Shown in pieces: positions 1-9,057 of a DNA stretch of 64,000 nucleotides (the stretch's first letter is position 1; the number at the start of each line of letters is the position of its first letter). Made by a program: the position numbers and the translations under genes. This stretch comes from Ruegeria sp. Alg231-54 (GTDB taxonomy: Bacteria > Pseudomonadota > Alphaproteobacteria > Rhodobacterales > Rhodobacteraceae): assembly GCF_900143525.1 (NCBI RefSeq), contig NZ_FREZ01000001.1, forward strand, positions 1-64,000, written 5' to 3'. The notes beneath the pieces were generated by a model. That model did no database searches and was not told the DNA's origin. It saw only the letters and a list, made by a program, of their open reading frames with translations.

Positions 1-1
1 T

Positions 2-415
2 CTTTGTCCCGACGGCAAAGAGCTGAAGCGCACCCGGCAATATCACAAAGACCCGCGCAATAAGCAGCCGCGAACAGGACGTCGCAAATACCGCGCCAGC
101 AAGATGGTTTGCAGTATCTGCCCTGCGAAGGATAAATGCTGTCCAAAGGTGGATGCGCGTTCCGTCACCCGCGAGCGGTTCGAGGAGGTCCGGGAGTTTG
201 CCCGCCAATGCACGGCCTCGGAGTTCAATCCAAAGGCTCAGGCGCGCCGCAAGAAAGTCGAGATGCTATTCGCCCACCTCAAACGCATTCTCGGTTTGGG
301 GCGGCTCCGGCTGCGAGGGCCATGCGGCGTTCAAGACGAATTCACCCTCGCAGCCACCGCCCAAAACCTCCGGAAACTTGCAAAACTGAAGCCGTTGATC
401 CCCGCCACAGGATAA
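2..415 (+). CDS. Transposase, C-terminal part (runs off the left edge)
   Basis: An open frame enters from the left edge and ends with TAA at 413-415, giving about 137 residues. Its middle has a cysteine cluster (CSICPAKDKCC) and its end reads RRKKVEMLFAHLKRILGL followed by AQNLRKLAKL. Both resemble the C-terminal part of IS1182-type DDE transposases, where the glutamate of the catalytic triad lies in the VE-F-LK helix. The start and the rest of the element are outside the window, so activity cannot be judged. Downstream (416-560) I see no clear terminal inverted repeat. The family call rests on motif memory, not on a search. Confidence 0.7.
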   Translation, partial: LCPDGKELKRTRQYHKDPRNKQPRTGRRKYRASKMVCSICPAKDKCCPKVDARSVTRERFEEVREFARQCTASEFNPKAQARRKKVEMLFAHLKRILGLGRLRLRGPCGVQDEFTLAATAQNLRKLAKLKPLIPATG

Positions 416-564
416 AGGGCGAGGCCATCTTCGGCTGAACCAATAAAATCAATGCTATAGCTCACACCCTAACTCAAAAAACGAACGACTTTTTCAACGG
501 AATCAACCCAAAGCGGACCTTCGTCTCGCTGTTGGAGTCGTAGGAGCAACGAAGGACAGTATAC

Positions 565-1347
565 TTAGCGACACAACCCGGCATCGAAAACGGCCATCAT
601 AGCGCTTCGCAGGCGAGCCACATCTTCGTCCACTGAAGCGGAGTGATCGCATTTAAATGACGGCAATACCTCAACTCGGATCGTTCCGCTTTTGGGCAAG
701 TGTTTGCTGCGCGGCATGAGCTTGTCTGATGCGTGAATTACGATGGGCCGTATTGTTCGGCCGGTGGTGCGCGCGACTACTACAGCGCCTGCCTTGAACA
801 TGCCGAGACTTTCAGAGTTTGTGCGCGTACCCTCCGGGAAAAGCACAACAGAGCGGTGTGCGGGCATGGCTCGGACGGCAGCGGTGAGTGTTTCGATCGC
901 CACATTGCCACTTTTTCGGTCAATCTCCACCAGCCCTGCACCCTTGAATCCGTGGCGCAGGATAACGGCGTCGCAAAGTTCCTTTTTGGCGGCGAAGGTG
1001 ATCCACTTGGCGTCCGGCACCACGTCCATCAAAGCGAACCCATCCAGATGGCTGCGGTGGTTGATCACGATGATGCTGTTAGTGTCGGCGGCCAGCGCTG
1101 CCCTGTCGGCTTGTGTCATCTCTGTTCGGATGCTCAGCAGCCACAGAAGCCGCGAACAGGCACGTTTGACTAGCGGCCAGTACCAGCCGCGAAAACCTCG
1201 CCGTTTACCGCAAAACAGGGGCACAAAGGCGATGCACAGGAAATAAACAGGACCCAATAGGAACAACGCGGCGCGTTTTATGACCCGCAGGTGAGCTGGG
1301 TCTGTGGCCACATGAGCTACCGTTTCCTTTGGAGGCTGGAGCGACAT
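565..1347 (-). CDS. 1-acyl-sn-glycerol-3-phosphate acyltransferase-like protein (PlsC family)
   Basis: 260 residues. The HX4D acyltransferase motif is NHRSHLD (H97, D102) and the phosphate-binding motif FPEGTRT lies near residue 170, both diagnostic of the PlsC/LPLAT fold. A hydrophobic stretch at about 27-46 should anchor it to the inner membrane. Family members move an acyl chain to lysophosphatidate or a related lyso-lipid; the exact acceptor cannot be read from sequence. It stands alone on the minus strand between a transposase fragment and a regulator gene. An OlsA-like role is possible, since an OlsB/GlsB-type gene lies at 44245, but the two are not adjacent. Confidence 0.85.
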   Translation of the reverse strand: MSLQPPKETVAHVATDPAHLRVIKRAALFLLGPVYFLCIAFVPLFCGKRRGFRGWYWPLVKRACSRLLWLLSIRTEMTQADRAALAADTNSIIVINHRSHLDGFALMDVVPDAKWITFAAKKELCDAVILRHGFKGAGLVEIDRKSGNVAIETLTAAVRAMPAHRSVVLFPEGTRTNSESLGMFKAGAVVVARTTGRTIRPIVIHASDKLMPRSKHLPKSGTIRVEVLPSFKCDHSASVDEDVARLRSAMMAVFDAGLCR

Positions 1348-1539
1348 AGGTTCCCGTTGATTGTGCTGACTGCCGGGAGAGGTTCATGAGGTTTCTCCGA
1401 TTGGCATTTGCTGCCTGCCCTCTGGGCGCACGGCCCGACAAGCACCCTGCACCCTGCCTCTATGCGGCAATCGCCAGGGAACATCAACAGAAAGTCTGAC
1501 GTTGGCGATTGGCATCATTGGCTAGTTTGAGCCCAAAGC

Positions 1540-2919
1540 TCACCTTTGTGGTATGGTACTTAGGTGATCAGTTAAGGCGCGAACCTGCTCTGGATTCACA
1601 TAAAGGCGATCCAAAAGAGCAATACTGTCAATTGTCGGCCAGTTTTGCTTCAAGTCTGCCTCCAAGGCCAAGGCCTCTGCTTGATTTCCAAGTGCCGCAT
1701 TCGCTGCTGCGAGGTAGATCAAAGTGGGAGCCGAAATCGGGTCTCCGGCGCGGGTAGCGGTGTTGAGAGCGTCGATGGCTTGCTCGTATTTTCCTGCGTG
1801 GAAGCTAGCAGCACCGTAGATACTCTTGTTTGCAAATCGTCCTAAGCCCGACGTCCGCGGACGGTTGCTCGTCGACGCTGCGAGTGCCGCGTCAAAGTCG
1901 CCAGTCGCCAGCATGACCATTGCATAGAAATCCAGGACGTTGCCGTCCCTAGGGGCGAGATCCAAGGCAATGTCTGCGTGCTCTATAGCTCGCTTTGTAT
2001 CTCCTTCGGCAAGGTCAACCCAGGACAGTGCAGATTGCGTCCATGAGTTGGCAGGTGATAGAACTTCGGCTTGGTTGGCCAAATGGCGCGCCTCCTTGAG
2101 CAGCGCAGAACGCTGAGGACCGTCTGGTGCAAAAATCGCAAGAGCAGCCAAACACTGGGATGCACCTGCATACCCACCAAAGTAGGATTCGTCCTTCTCG
2201 ATTGCATGACGGAACATGGCCAGAGCTAATTCAATCTGTGCCCGCTCAATCATGGGAAAAATCAAATTCCGCGCCTGATCTGAGAGCGTCACCGCTTGAA
2301 GGCTAGACGGCGACTTCGCCAGATGTGCGCGCCTTTCTGCCTCTAGCGTGGGATCGTTTGAGGTCTCGAATTGCCCAGACACGCCGGTCGTGGTTTCTCC
2401 CATAGAACTGACCGTGATCCCCAAGCCTAAACCGACACCAAGCGCCACGAAGATGCTAACGGCAATCTGAATCGCCCTCCTTTTCCATTTGGTATCGAGC
2501 TGTAAATCTGTCGCAACGTCCTCAGTCTGAGTGTCCGCAGAATACTTGAGTTCGAAACGAGGTACATATCCGCCGGGATCGATATGAATCTGGATTGGGT
2601 CGTCTCTTCCCGGGCCGGCAAAATACTGTGCAAGCCGGCGCCTGAGACGCCCTGCGTCAACTCGAACGATGTTATGGCTGTCACCATTTTGATCCGGAGG
2701 TCTGCCGTAGACATCCTCGGCGATTGTTTTGGCGAGCGGCTTTCGTGTGGGATCAAGAAGGTTATGTTCTACGATGTAGTCCAGCAACTCCGAGAGCCGA
2801 CTCGCGCCTGTGAAAAGCTCGCTGGACTTCACACGATTGAGCTCTTCACGAACTTCTTCCAACTCCAGAGGCCCCGACCAAAGCGGGTGCTTGTTGGCTG
2901 TAGTTTCCCTAGGACCCAT
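1540..2919 (-). CDS. Membrane-anchored regulator: winged-helix N-terminus, one TM segment, TPR-like C-terminus
   Basis: 459 residues. Residues about 20-124 form a domain with KSSELFTGASRLSELLDYIV, AEDVYGR and VRVDAGRLRRRLAQYF, a DNA-binding-type module seen at the N-terminus of many rhizobial and roseobacter adenylate-cyclase-like or TolB-like regulators. One hydrophobic segment lies at about 149-170. The rest is helical with TPR-like repeats (for example AIEHADIALDLAPRDGNVLDFYAMV). The ToxR/CadC-like plan suggests DNA binding inside and sensing outside the membrane; this is inference. It is clearly paralogous to the gene at 12479-13786 (shared SSLQA, QAR..FP, GGYAGA.Q.L..LAI). It is divergent from the sulfatase side. 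The ribosome site is weak, so the start is uncertain. Confidence 0.75.
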   Translation of the reverse strand: MGPRETTANKHPLWSGPLELEEVREELNRVKSSELFTGASRLSELLDYIVEHNLLDPTRKPLAKTIAEDVYGRPPDQNGDSHNIVRVDAGRLRRRLAQYFAGPGRDDPIQIHIDPGGYVPRFELKYSADTQTEDVATDLQLDTKWKRRAIQIAVSIFVALGVGLGLGITVSSMGETTTGVSGQFETSNDPTLEAERRAHLAKSPSSLQAVTLSDQARNLIFPMIERAQIELALAMFRHAIEKDESYFGGYAGASQCLAALAIFAPDGPQRSALLKEARHLANQAEVLSPANSWTQSALSWVDLAEGDTKRAIEHADIALDLAPRDGNVLDFYAMVMLATGDFDAALAASTSNRPRTSGLGRFANKSIYGAASFHAGKYEQAIDALNTATRAGDPISAPTLIYLAAANAALGNQAEALALEADLKQNWPTIDSIALLDRLYVNPEQVRALTDHLSTIPQR

Positions 2920-2966
2920 GCCTGCAGACTACCGATAAACGGTCAAATTGAAAGGATTTTCACCCC

Positions 2967-2983
2967 TTTCTCACCGTGTGAAA
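2967..2983. promoter_or_regulatory. Imperfect palindrome upstream of the first regulator
   Basis: TTTCTCAC-C-GTGTGAAA: seven of eight positions in each arm are complementary around a central C. It lies about 50 bp upstream of the regulator start at 2919 and about 65 bp before the likely start of the small plus-strand gene at 3047. Its core CTCACNGTG recurs upstream of the paralogous regulator at 12388-12396. A binding site for one or both regulators is an inference. Confidence 0.35.
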
Positions 2984-3046
2984 CTCCCACTGGCTTCAGC
3001 GGTAGGTAATGTGATCTTAGCGGGAGCTAATGGGTTCGATAGGCAC

Positions 3047-3262
3047 ATGCGAGTATTCGAGAAGCACTTTGGTGGACTTGCAGAAAGAATTCAGGAGCGC
3101 CGAAAAAAGGACGCTGAGCTTGACGACATTTGCAGAGATTTCGAACTTTTGATGACGAGCCGGCAATGCGAATCCTCTCTAGAGGATGTTTGGAACGATG
3201 CCTTCAATAGTAGCCTTGCAGGGTTGAAGAAGGAAATTTTGGCAAAGCTCGAACCCGACTGA
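3047..3262 (+). CDS. Small hypothetical protein, charged and helical
   Basis: 71 residues from the ATG at 3047; the same frame is open back to an ATG at 2948, but that longer version would place a palindrome inside coding sequence. The product is soluble-looking, rich in charged residues (IQERRKKDAELDDICRDFELL) and ends AGLKKEILAKLEPD, consistent with one long helix. No signal peptide or membrane segment, and no family recognised. It lies 104 bp upstream of the sulfatase gene on the same strand and could be cotranscribed with it. Whether it is truly expressed is uncertain. Confidence 0.4.
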   Translation: MRVFEKHFGGLAERIQERRKKDAELDDICRDFELLMTSRQCESSLEDVWNDAFNSSLAGLKKEILAKLEPD

Positions 3263-3366
3263 GTAGAGCGGGACAATCGGAACAACAGACAAGAGAGTTT
3301 GGACCGCCCAGGTGAATTTCGGGCGCCACGAACACCGTTTCACAATACAACAAATGAGGAGCCAAA

Positions 3367-5061
3367 ATGAGAAGTCTAAATCAATTCCTATTACCGGTTT
3401 GCGGAGTCGCTCTTGTCTTGTCGACAACCATAGCTCGGGCTCAAGAAGGCTCGATTATTCGAGACGCCGAGTATCGAATTTTGGAACGTCAGCACGGAGA
3501 TCGCTGGGCAGCTGAAGACAAAGACATCGACGTCAAGCTGGCGGAGTTCCGAGAAAAGAACGGCGGCAAGCCCCCAAACATACTGTACATTCTGCTGGAT
3601 GACGTAGGGTTTGGCGAAGTCGGAATGCCAGATCTGGACGTGGTACGTGGATACTCGACACCAAACATAACGGACTTCGCAGACCAAGGTATGTCCATGA
3701 TGCGGATGTATACCGAACCGTCTTGCACACCCACTCGAGTCGCTATGTTGACCGGGCGACACCCGGTCCGGACCGGTTTCGATGAGGCCAAAGCGGTGCC
3801 TGAGGGCGAAGGTTTGGCGGACCGCGAAGTGACCTTGGCCGAAGTGCTGAGCGAAAATGGCTACGCAACGGCCCATATCGGCAAGTGGCACATGGGTGAT
3901 ATCGAGCAAAGCTATGCGATCAACCAAGGTTTCGATTATGCCGAACATCCGATTCACCAACAGGCGCAACTTGCCTTGATGAATTCGACGGCTTTGAACG
4001 AAGGACATGTTGATGGTGTCGATCTGCGGCTTCGTTCAACCGATCTGATGCTGGATGACACATTCCGCATCGACCCTTATGCAATGGTCTATGGAACCGT
4101 CGGTGAAAAAGGTGGAGCAATACGGGAGGTCCACATGGAGCCGGGGCAGACGTTCTCGCAGAACGACTATGTCGCCATGGGGCAGCGCTACAAACAGAGC
4201 ACTCTAGATCAACTGGAAAAACTCGCCAAAAGCGACAAGCCGTTCTTTTTGCAGTACTGGCCGCTGTTCCCGATCAGCTTTACAAGGACTGATATCGAAC
4301 AAGCGCAAACTCTGAACGGTGGGCCGGTCGCAGAAGCTATCGTTAAAGTCGATGGTTACATCGGTGAAATACTGACTCGGATCGAGGAACTGGGAATAGC
4401 AGACAATACGATCATCGTGATCATGGGAGACAATGGCCCGTTCATGGAGTTCGTCGACAAGAGCGGCCAGTCCGACCGGATCTATCGCGGCGGCAAGACC
4501 GAGCATCTGGAGGGTGGCGTTCGTGTTAATGCCCTTGTCCGCTGGCCCGGGATGATTGAGGAAGGGACACGTGTTAAAGATATCACTCACGTTTCTGATC
4601 TTTTTAGCACCTTTGCGCGACTGGGCGACGGCGAGGCGAGCATCCCACGCGACCGGATTATCGACGGGGTTGATCAAACCGCGCTTTGGCTTCTCGGGGA
4701 AACGCATGGGCGTCGAGATTATGTATTTGTCTACGAAGGGTTTGTGCTGAGATCTCTGGTCAAGCAGCAATACAAGATGCATTTGCCACCTCCTGGCGGA
4801 AACCCCATCCTTGCTGCCATGTACGACCTATACAAGAACCCGCGTGAGGATCGGCCGCAGGATTCCATTCGTATTGGAGTGGGTTTCGGTGCCAATTTCA
4901 GTCTGATGGCCCAACGCCATCTTGCCATGAAAGAGCTTTATCCTGACATGCCTCCTGGGCATGGGCCACTATATGGCGGAATTGAAAACCTTCGACCTGA
5001 AACAAAAGAACTCGTGGACAACATCCTATTTGCTCAAGGTCTCACTAGAAAGTCGGATTAA
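3367..5061 (+). CDS. Exported arylsulfatase (type I, cysteine type)
   Basis: 564 residues. An N-terminal signal peptide ends near ARA at about residue 25. The sulfatase signature CTPTR begins at Cys120, the residue converted to formylglycine in type I sulfatases; metal-site aspartates are D78-D79 (ILLDDVGFG), the catalytic lysine lies in GKWHMGD (about 173), and the second metal motif is MGDNG (about 353-357). Length is normal for the family. It hydrolyses a sulfate ester, probably in the periplasm; the substrate is not predictable. It needs a formylglycine-generating enzyme, none of which is encoded in this window. A hairpin terminator follows at 5081, before the beta-barrel gene. Confidence 0.92.
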   Translation: MRSLNQFLLPVCGVALVLSTTIARAQEGSIIRDAEYRILERQHGDRWAAEDKDIDVKLAEFREKNGGKPPNILYILLDDVGFGEVGMPDLDVVRGYSTPNITDFADQGMSMMRMYTEPSCTPTRVAMLTGRHPVRTGFDEAKAVPEGEGLADREVTLAEVLSENGYATAHIGKWHMGDIEQSYAINQGFDYAEHPIHQQAQLALMNSTALNEGHVDGVDLRLRSTDLMLDDTFRIDPYAMVYGTVGEKGGAIREVHMEPGQTFSQNDYVAMGQRYKQSTLDQLEKLAKSDKPFFLQYWPLFPISFTRTDIEQAQTLNGGPVAEAIVKVDGYIGEILTRIEELGIADNTIIVIMGDNGPFMEFVDKSGQSDRIYRGGKTEHLEGGVRVNALVRWPGMIEEGTRVKDITHVSDLFSTFARLGDGEASIPRDRIIDGVDQTALWLLGETHGRRDYVFVYEGFVLRSLVKQQYKMHLPPPGGNPILAAMYDLYKNPREDRPQDSIRIGVGFGANFSLMAQRHLAMKELYPDMPPGHGPLYGGIENLRPETKELVDNILFAQGLTRKSD

Positions 5062-5080
5062 GCGGCCCCCGATCAAGTGT

Positions 5081-5109
5081 CCTGACCGGCATAGTCCGGT
5101 CAGGTTTTT
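5081..5109 (+). terminator. Rho-independent terminator after the sulfatase
   Basis: Perfect 9-bp stem CCTGACCGG / CCGGTCAGG with a 6-nt loop, followed by five T. It lies 20 bp after the sulfatase stop and 33 bp before the next start, so the beta-barrel gene either has its own promoter or is reached by read-through. Confidence 0.85.
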
Positions 5110-5141
5110 CTAGAACTTGCGCGATTGAAGGACCGAACGCG

Positions 5142-5957
5142 ATGAAACTTACTTTCTTTTTCTCTCCCAATGCCCTGTCTCTTTTCGCTGCTGCTTTCGG
5201 CATAGTGTTACCCTCGGTCACAAAAGCCGAACCCGTGGCCCTCTCATTTTCTGAAGACTGGCGACATGGCGTGACTGTCTACGGTTTTCTTCCACAATCG
5301 CTGACGGGGACGTCGACTATTGCTAATACCAGCGTTGATCTTGATTTGAATTTTCAAGACGCGCTGGAACTCTTAGACTTCGGTATCTCGGCACAATACG
5401 AAGGTTGGACGGGGAACTGGGGTTTCATGGTCGACGCAAACTACGCAAAGCTAGGGACCGAACAATCCATCCCGCTTCCGGCTGGGAACATCGACATTGA
5501 CCTTGATGTTAAGCAATCGTGGATCGGATTTTTGGGCGGTTACAAAGTTGCAAGTGGGGTTTATGGCAAGAACGATCACCGGTATTCCGTCGATCTTCAA
5601 GCTGGGCTTCGCTACAACGAACTGAAGCAGGAGGCTGACGTTTCCACTATGGGACCTAGCGTCACCCTTGGCGGGACTGAAACATGGACCGAGGTTGTTG
5701 TTGGCGCTCATGGCACGTGGGAGCTCTCGGACCGTTGGTTCTTGGTTGCCGCGGCAGACGCAGGCCTAGGTGGCGAAAATGTCAATTCCCACTGGCGTGT
5801 TTCGCTGGGCTTCGCCTATCAAGCTTGGGAAAATACCTCTATTCGTTTCGGATGGCGGCACTACGAAATCGACTATGAGACTGAACGGTCCGATGGGACA
5901 TTCGCCTATGACGTCATGCAAACAGGACCACTGGTTGGTGTAACCTTCTCTTTCTGA
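5142..5957 (+). CDS. Outer-membrane beta-barrel protein, unidentified
   Basis: 271 residues with a signal peptide (cleavage near KAEP, about residue 30). The mature part alternates polar and hydrophobic residues in short strands with many aromatics (YEGWTGNWGFMVDANYAKLG; FRFGWRHYEIDYE-like stretches) and ends in VGVTFSF, the terminal phenylalanine typical of BAM-assembled outer-membrane proteins. This is what is expected of an 8- to 12-strand barrel. The size is small for a porin, so a general channel is unlikely. It follows the sulfatase across a terminator; a role in substrate passage or envelope attachment is only a guess. Confidence 0.75.
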   Translation: MKLTFFFSPNALSLFAAAFGIVLPSVTKAEPVALSFSEDWRHGVTVYGFLPQSLTGTSTIANTSVDLDLNFQDALELLDFGISAQYEGWTGNWGFMVDANYAKLGTEQSIPLPAGNIDIDLDVKQSWIGFLGGYKVASGVYGKNDHRYSVDLQAGLRYNELKQEADVSTMGPSVTLGGTETWTEVVVGAHGTWELSDRWFLVAAADAGLGGENVNSHWRVSLGFAYQAWENTSIRFGWRHYEIDYETERSDGTFAYDVMQTGPLVGVTFSF

Positions 5958-6207
5958 CTACGAGCGTGTCTTGGAGAAAAAACCACGTCCTTGTGATTGT
6001 CATTCGTTGTATTCGTTCATTGGTAAGGTCGAACTTGCGTTCAGTGGCTGCTTTGTCCGCGTTCCCGACCTTTTGGTTTGCGCAGCGAAGGTCTGCTTTC
6101 GACACAATCCTACCCAGATTTGCTGAGGCAAGAACTACTAACACATAGAAGAAGGGCACGGCTTGATCCGCGCCCTTTTTCTGTTCGTTGTGCTTGCCGT
6201 TAGCCGC
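5958..6207. other. Intergenic stretch with repeat-like relic sequence
   Basis: No convincing gene. The short open frames on both strands lack ribosome sites and protein-like composition. It contains GCGAAGGTCTGCTTTCG at about 6088-6104, close to the reverse complement of 509-523 near the transposase end. It looks like a worn dispersed repeat or a pseudogene remnant. Confidence 0.4.
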
Positions 6208-6426
6208 TTACCCCTTGGGTTCCGGATCTGGTCTTGCCATCACCTTCGGCTTGCTCTTTTTCGCCTCCCGCAGTGTCTCGACCTCTTGGTCGATGCCTAC
6301 TGGACGCAGCGGATGACGCCGTATCTTTTTGGCGGCGCCGATTTTGGCGACGGCTTCAAAGAGCACAAAGACTTTGCGCCCGAAGGCTTCGTCTTCAGCC
6401 GCGGTTTCAAGGAATGCAGGCAGTGT
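6208..6426 (-). pseudogene. Possible C-terminal fragment of an unidentified gene, head to head with the recombinase remnant
   Basis: The minus-strand frame in this stretch reads like a protein (FLETAAEDEAFGRKVFVLFE, then AKIGAAKKIRRHPLRPVGID) and ends in a stop at 6208. Upstream of about 6430 the same frame runs antisense into recombinase coding sequence, so it has no start of its own. The plus-strand frame over the same bases does not resemble any recombinase domain. I read this as a broken gene end joined to a broken recombinase. The family is not recognised. Confidence 0.3.
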
Positions 6427-7596
6427 ACCCGCCGCGGCATGCAGGGCGCGGTCACGCGGCAGCGCTTGCACACCCGTGCCTTCGGCTACCGTAAGCGTGA
6501 GGCAGAAACCGGCACCAACCGGGAGATCGATCCCAATCAGGCGCGTGTTGTGCGCCGTATCTTTGAAGAGTTTGCAACCGGTCGTTCGGCGCAGTCGATT
6601 GCCGAAGGCCTCAACAAGGACCGTATCCCGGCGCCCAATGGTGGCTCCTGGGATGGCTCCACGATCCGTGGCAATCCGTCTCGGCGGGAAGGCATTCTGC
6701 GCAACCAGCATTACATCGGGATCGCCAGCATTTGCCAATTTACGCACACCTATGACCCAAAGACCGGTCAGCGGAAACTCAAGCCTACACCGGAAGACTA
6801 TGTTGAGCAGGAGATCCCTGAGCTGCGCATCATAGATCAGGCTCTTTGGGACGCCGTGCAGACCGAGTTGGAACAGCGTGCCGCGGACACGCCTAAAGCG
6901 GCCCGTGGAGACCGGCGCACCGTCTTTCTTCTGTCTGGCCTGTTAATGTGCGGGTGCTGCGGAGCACCGTATGTCACCATCAACAAGACGAGCTACCGCT
7001 GCAGAGAAGCAAGGCGTGCCGCATGTAACAACAAACGTCCGATCTCGGGCAGGCGCATTGAAGCGCGTGTATTTGGGGCGCTGCGGGAGGCCTTTCGGTC
7101 AGACGACCTGCTAAAACGCTTTGAGCAGGCCCTGGAAGATGAACGCGGCAAGCTCGCAGACGGGCAACTGGAGGCTGACCTCAGACGATTTGAAACGGCG
7201 CGCGACAGAGCAATCGCAGGGCGTGAAAACATCCTCGCGGCTGTCGCTGAAAGCGCGCCATATGCCACGTTTAAAGCCAAGGCGGACACTCTGGAGCAAG
7301 AGATCAACGATTTGACGTCTCGCATCACGACACTTGAGGCACAAATCGCGCGCAGCCAGGCTGAGGTTGAAAATGCGCGCGCGATCTATGAGCGCGCGCT
7401 CAACAACAACGAACATCTGCTCTCTGTCAAGGCTTATGTCGAGGAAGCGCATGGATATCTGGCGATGCTCATCGACAAGATCACGCTGATGCCAGACGAG
7501 GCAGCGCAGCATGGGTTGCAAGCCGAGATGCATCTCAGCAGCGGGGCATTGTTGGGTCGAGGCTCCGAGGACGAATCCGTTGTTGTCCCCTGTTGA
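6427..7596 (+). pseudogene. Serine recombinase lacking its catalytic domain
   Basis: From RRGMQGAVTRQR onward the frame matches the C-terminal two thirds of large serine recombinases: the Recombinase domain (AFGYRKRE, REIDPNQARVVRRIFEEFATGRSAQSIAEGLN), a zinc ribbon with LLMCGCCGAPY...YRCREARRAACNNK (about 6946-7035), and a coiled coil at about 7090-7420. The N-terminal resolvase domain with its serine nucleophile is absent: the open frame extends upstream to 6163, but that stretch has no resolvase motifs and a different composition. It should be catalytically dead and marks past insertion or deletion in this block. It was probably tied to a mobile element now lost. Confidence 0.7.
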
Positions 7597-7806
7597 GCGT
7601 GAGGGCAAGGAAAGGGCGGATTCCGGTCATTCTCTGCGAGCGCGAAGCCATTTTGGGTGCCGGCAAGGAAGCCGACATTCAAATGGCGAGCATTTTGGAG
7701 TTTGAGCTGCTCCACCGCAAGTCGGCTCAGTGCCCATAGTAACGAGCGCTGCGAGCTACAACAGCGGCTGCAACGCACACTTGAGCTGCCATAATCCCAG
7801 ACCGCA
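7597..7806. other. Intergenic relic sequence
   Basis: No gene seen between the recombinase stop and the HupE-like gene stop. The stretch around 7612-7650 (GATTCCGGTCATTCTCTGCG) resembles short relics common between roseobacter genes, as I remember them. No hairpin terminator is visible. Confidence 0.3.
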
Positions 7807-9057
7807 TCACACGAAAAACTCCGCCCGCTCTACCACCCAAATCATGGCGATCAAGCTGGCGCAGACGGCAACGGCGGCTCGCGACCCGACCCATACGCGG
7901 CCCGGCAACTTGCGTAGAAACAGAACAACAGGCCAGATCAGCAAAACGATCATCAACTGCCCTATTTCGACACCAACATTGAAGGCAAGCAAGCTGTGCC
8001 AGACATTTGGCGCATCAACCCGCAGGATTTGGTGCAGCATGAAGGAAAAGCCAAATCCGTGCAGCAGACCAATGCTTGAGGTGATGGCAAAAGCTTTTAG
8101 ATCACCATGTTTTTGGTTAGAAGGACGAACGGCCATTATGGCGGCGTAGATAATTGACAAAGCAATTGCCAACTCGACTGTCGGGATGAACCATGCGCCG
8201 CTTGGGGCGATGCCAAAAAAGCCGAGGATCAGCGTCACCGTGTGGCCAAGGGTGAATCCCGTGACGCGCGCCAACAGGCTATGCAGGTTCAGCGCTCCGA
8301 TGATCATACAAAGTACGAATAGAACATGGTCGGGGCCTTCCAATATGTGTCGAATGCCCTCGACAACAAAGGTCGAAGCGGCAGCGGTTGCAGATCCGGA
8401 AACGGTGACCGGATCGTGCATAAGCCCGGTCGCGCGAAAAGTGCGGATTAGCTCTCCATTGTAATCAAGGATTAGGTTCGCCGTATCTTCCTGACCCGGC
8501 AGTCCGGGGTTTGATCTATGTGAAAGGCTGTATGTGCCAACGGGACCGGTATCGTAGCGCAAGTGCAGATCCAGCATGACGTCGCCGACATAGGTCTCGC
8601 CTACGGCGCGCGGAAATACGTTCCTAACAGTTACCGCGGATTGTGCTTCTTCCAGAGTGGCAAACCCCAGCTCGGACCCTAGGGGATGCAATCGCATGGA
8701 TACGACAGTTACGGGTTGTGCGTGCCCTTCGACCGACAAATCAACAGTATCGGCTGCAAGAGCTGCCAGTCCTTCCGGATCGCTTCGCAGCGCATGTTGA
8801 TCCAGATAGTGCATCAGAACACCACCTTCGATCTGATTGTATGTATATGGCGCCGGGGTGGGCAGGCCCTCGGAATCTTCAGACCCGACCAGACCCGCCA
8901 TAACATAGGACATCGGCATTCGTAGATAGATGTCCAACCCATCGCCGGAATGAGACACGTGATGCACTCGTACGTTCTGATTCAGCTTGAAATGAGCCAA
9001 TGCGGGCTGAGCGAGCAAGCTGATAACGGCTGCAAGAAATATGAAGACATGCCTCAT
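7807..9057 (-). CDS. HupE/UreJ-family membrane protein with a long exported N-terminal domain
   Basis: 416 residues. Signal peptide (cleavage after AQPALA, about residue 21), then about 190 residues of soluble, beta-rich sequence, then a C-terminal membrane part with several helices. That part carries HILEGPDHVLFVL, GHTVTLILGF and LLHGFGFSFML, the histidine/aspartate motifs of HupE/UreJ-type proteins. Simple HupE/UreJ proteins are linked to nickel or other metal uptake; the role of this long type is unknown. Its start overlaps the end of the upstream gene by 4 bp (ATGA), so the two are translationally coupled and probably form one complex. Nickel specificity cannot be claimed, as no hydrogenase or urease gene is nearby. 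Confidence 0.8.
   Translation of the reverse strand: MRHVFIFLAAVISLLAQPALAHFKLNQNVRVHHVSHSGDGLDIYLRMPMSYVMAGLVGSEDSEGLPTPAPYTYNQIEGGVLMHYLDQHALRSDPEGLAALAADTVDLSVEGHAQPVTVVSMRLHPLGSELGFATLEEAQSAVTVRNVFPRAVGETYVGDVMLDLHLRYDTGPVGTYSLSHRSNPGLPGQEDTANLILDYNGELIRTFRATGLMHDPVTVSGSATAAASTFVVEGIRHILEGPDHVLFVLCMIIGALNLHSLLARVTGFTLGHTVTLILGFFGIAPSGAWFIPTVELAIALSIIYAAIMAVRPSNQKHGDLKAFAITSSIGLLHGFGFSFMLHQILRVDAPNVWHSLLAFNVGVEIGQLMIVLLIWPVVLFLRKLPGRVWVGSRAAVAVCASLIAMIWVVERAEFFV

Noticed and set aside
7807..9057. HupE-like protein considered as nickel transporter for hydrogenase or urease
   Set aside because: No hydrogenase or urease genes are present, and the long exported domain sets it apart from the short nickel permeases.
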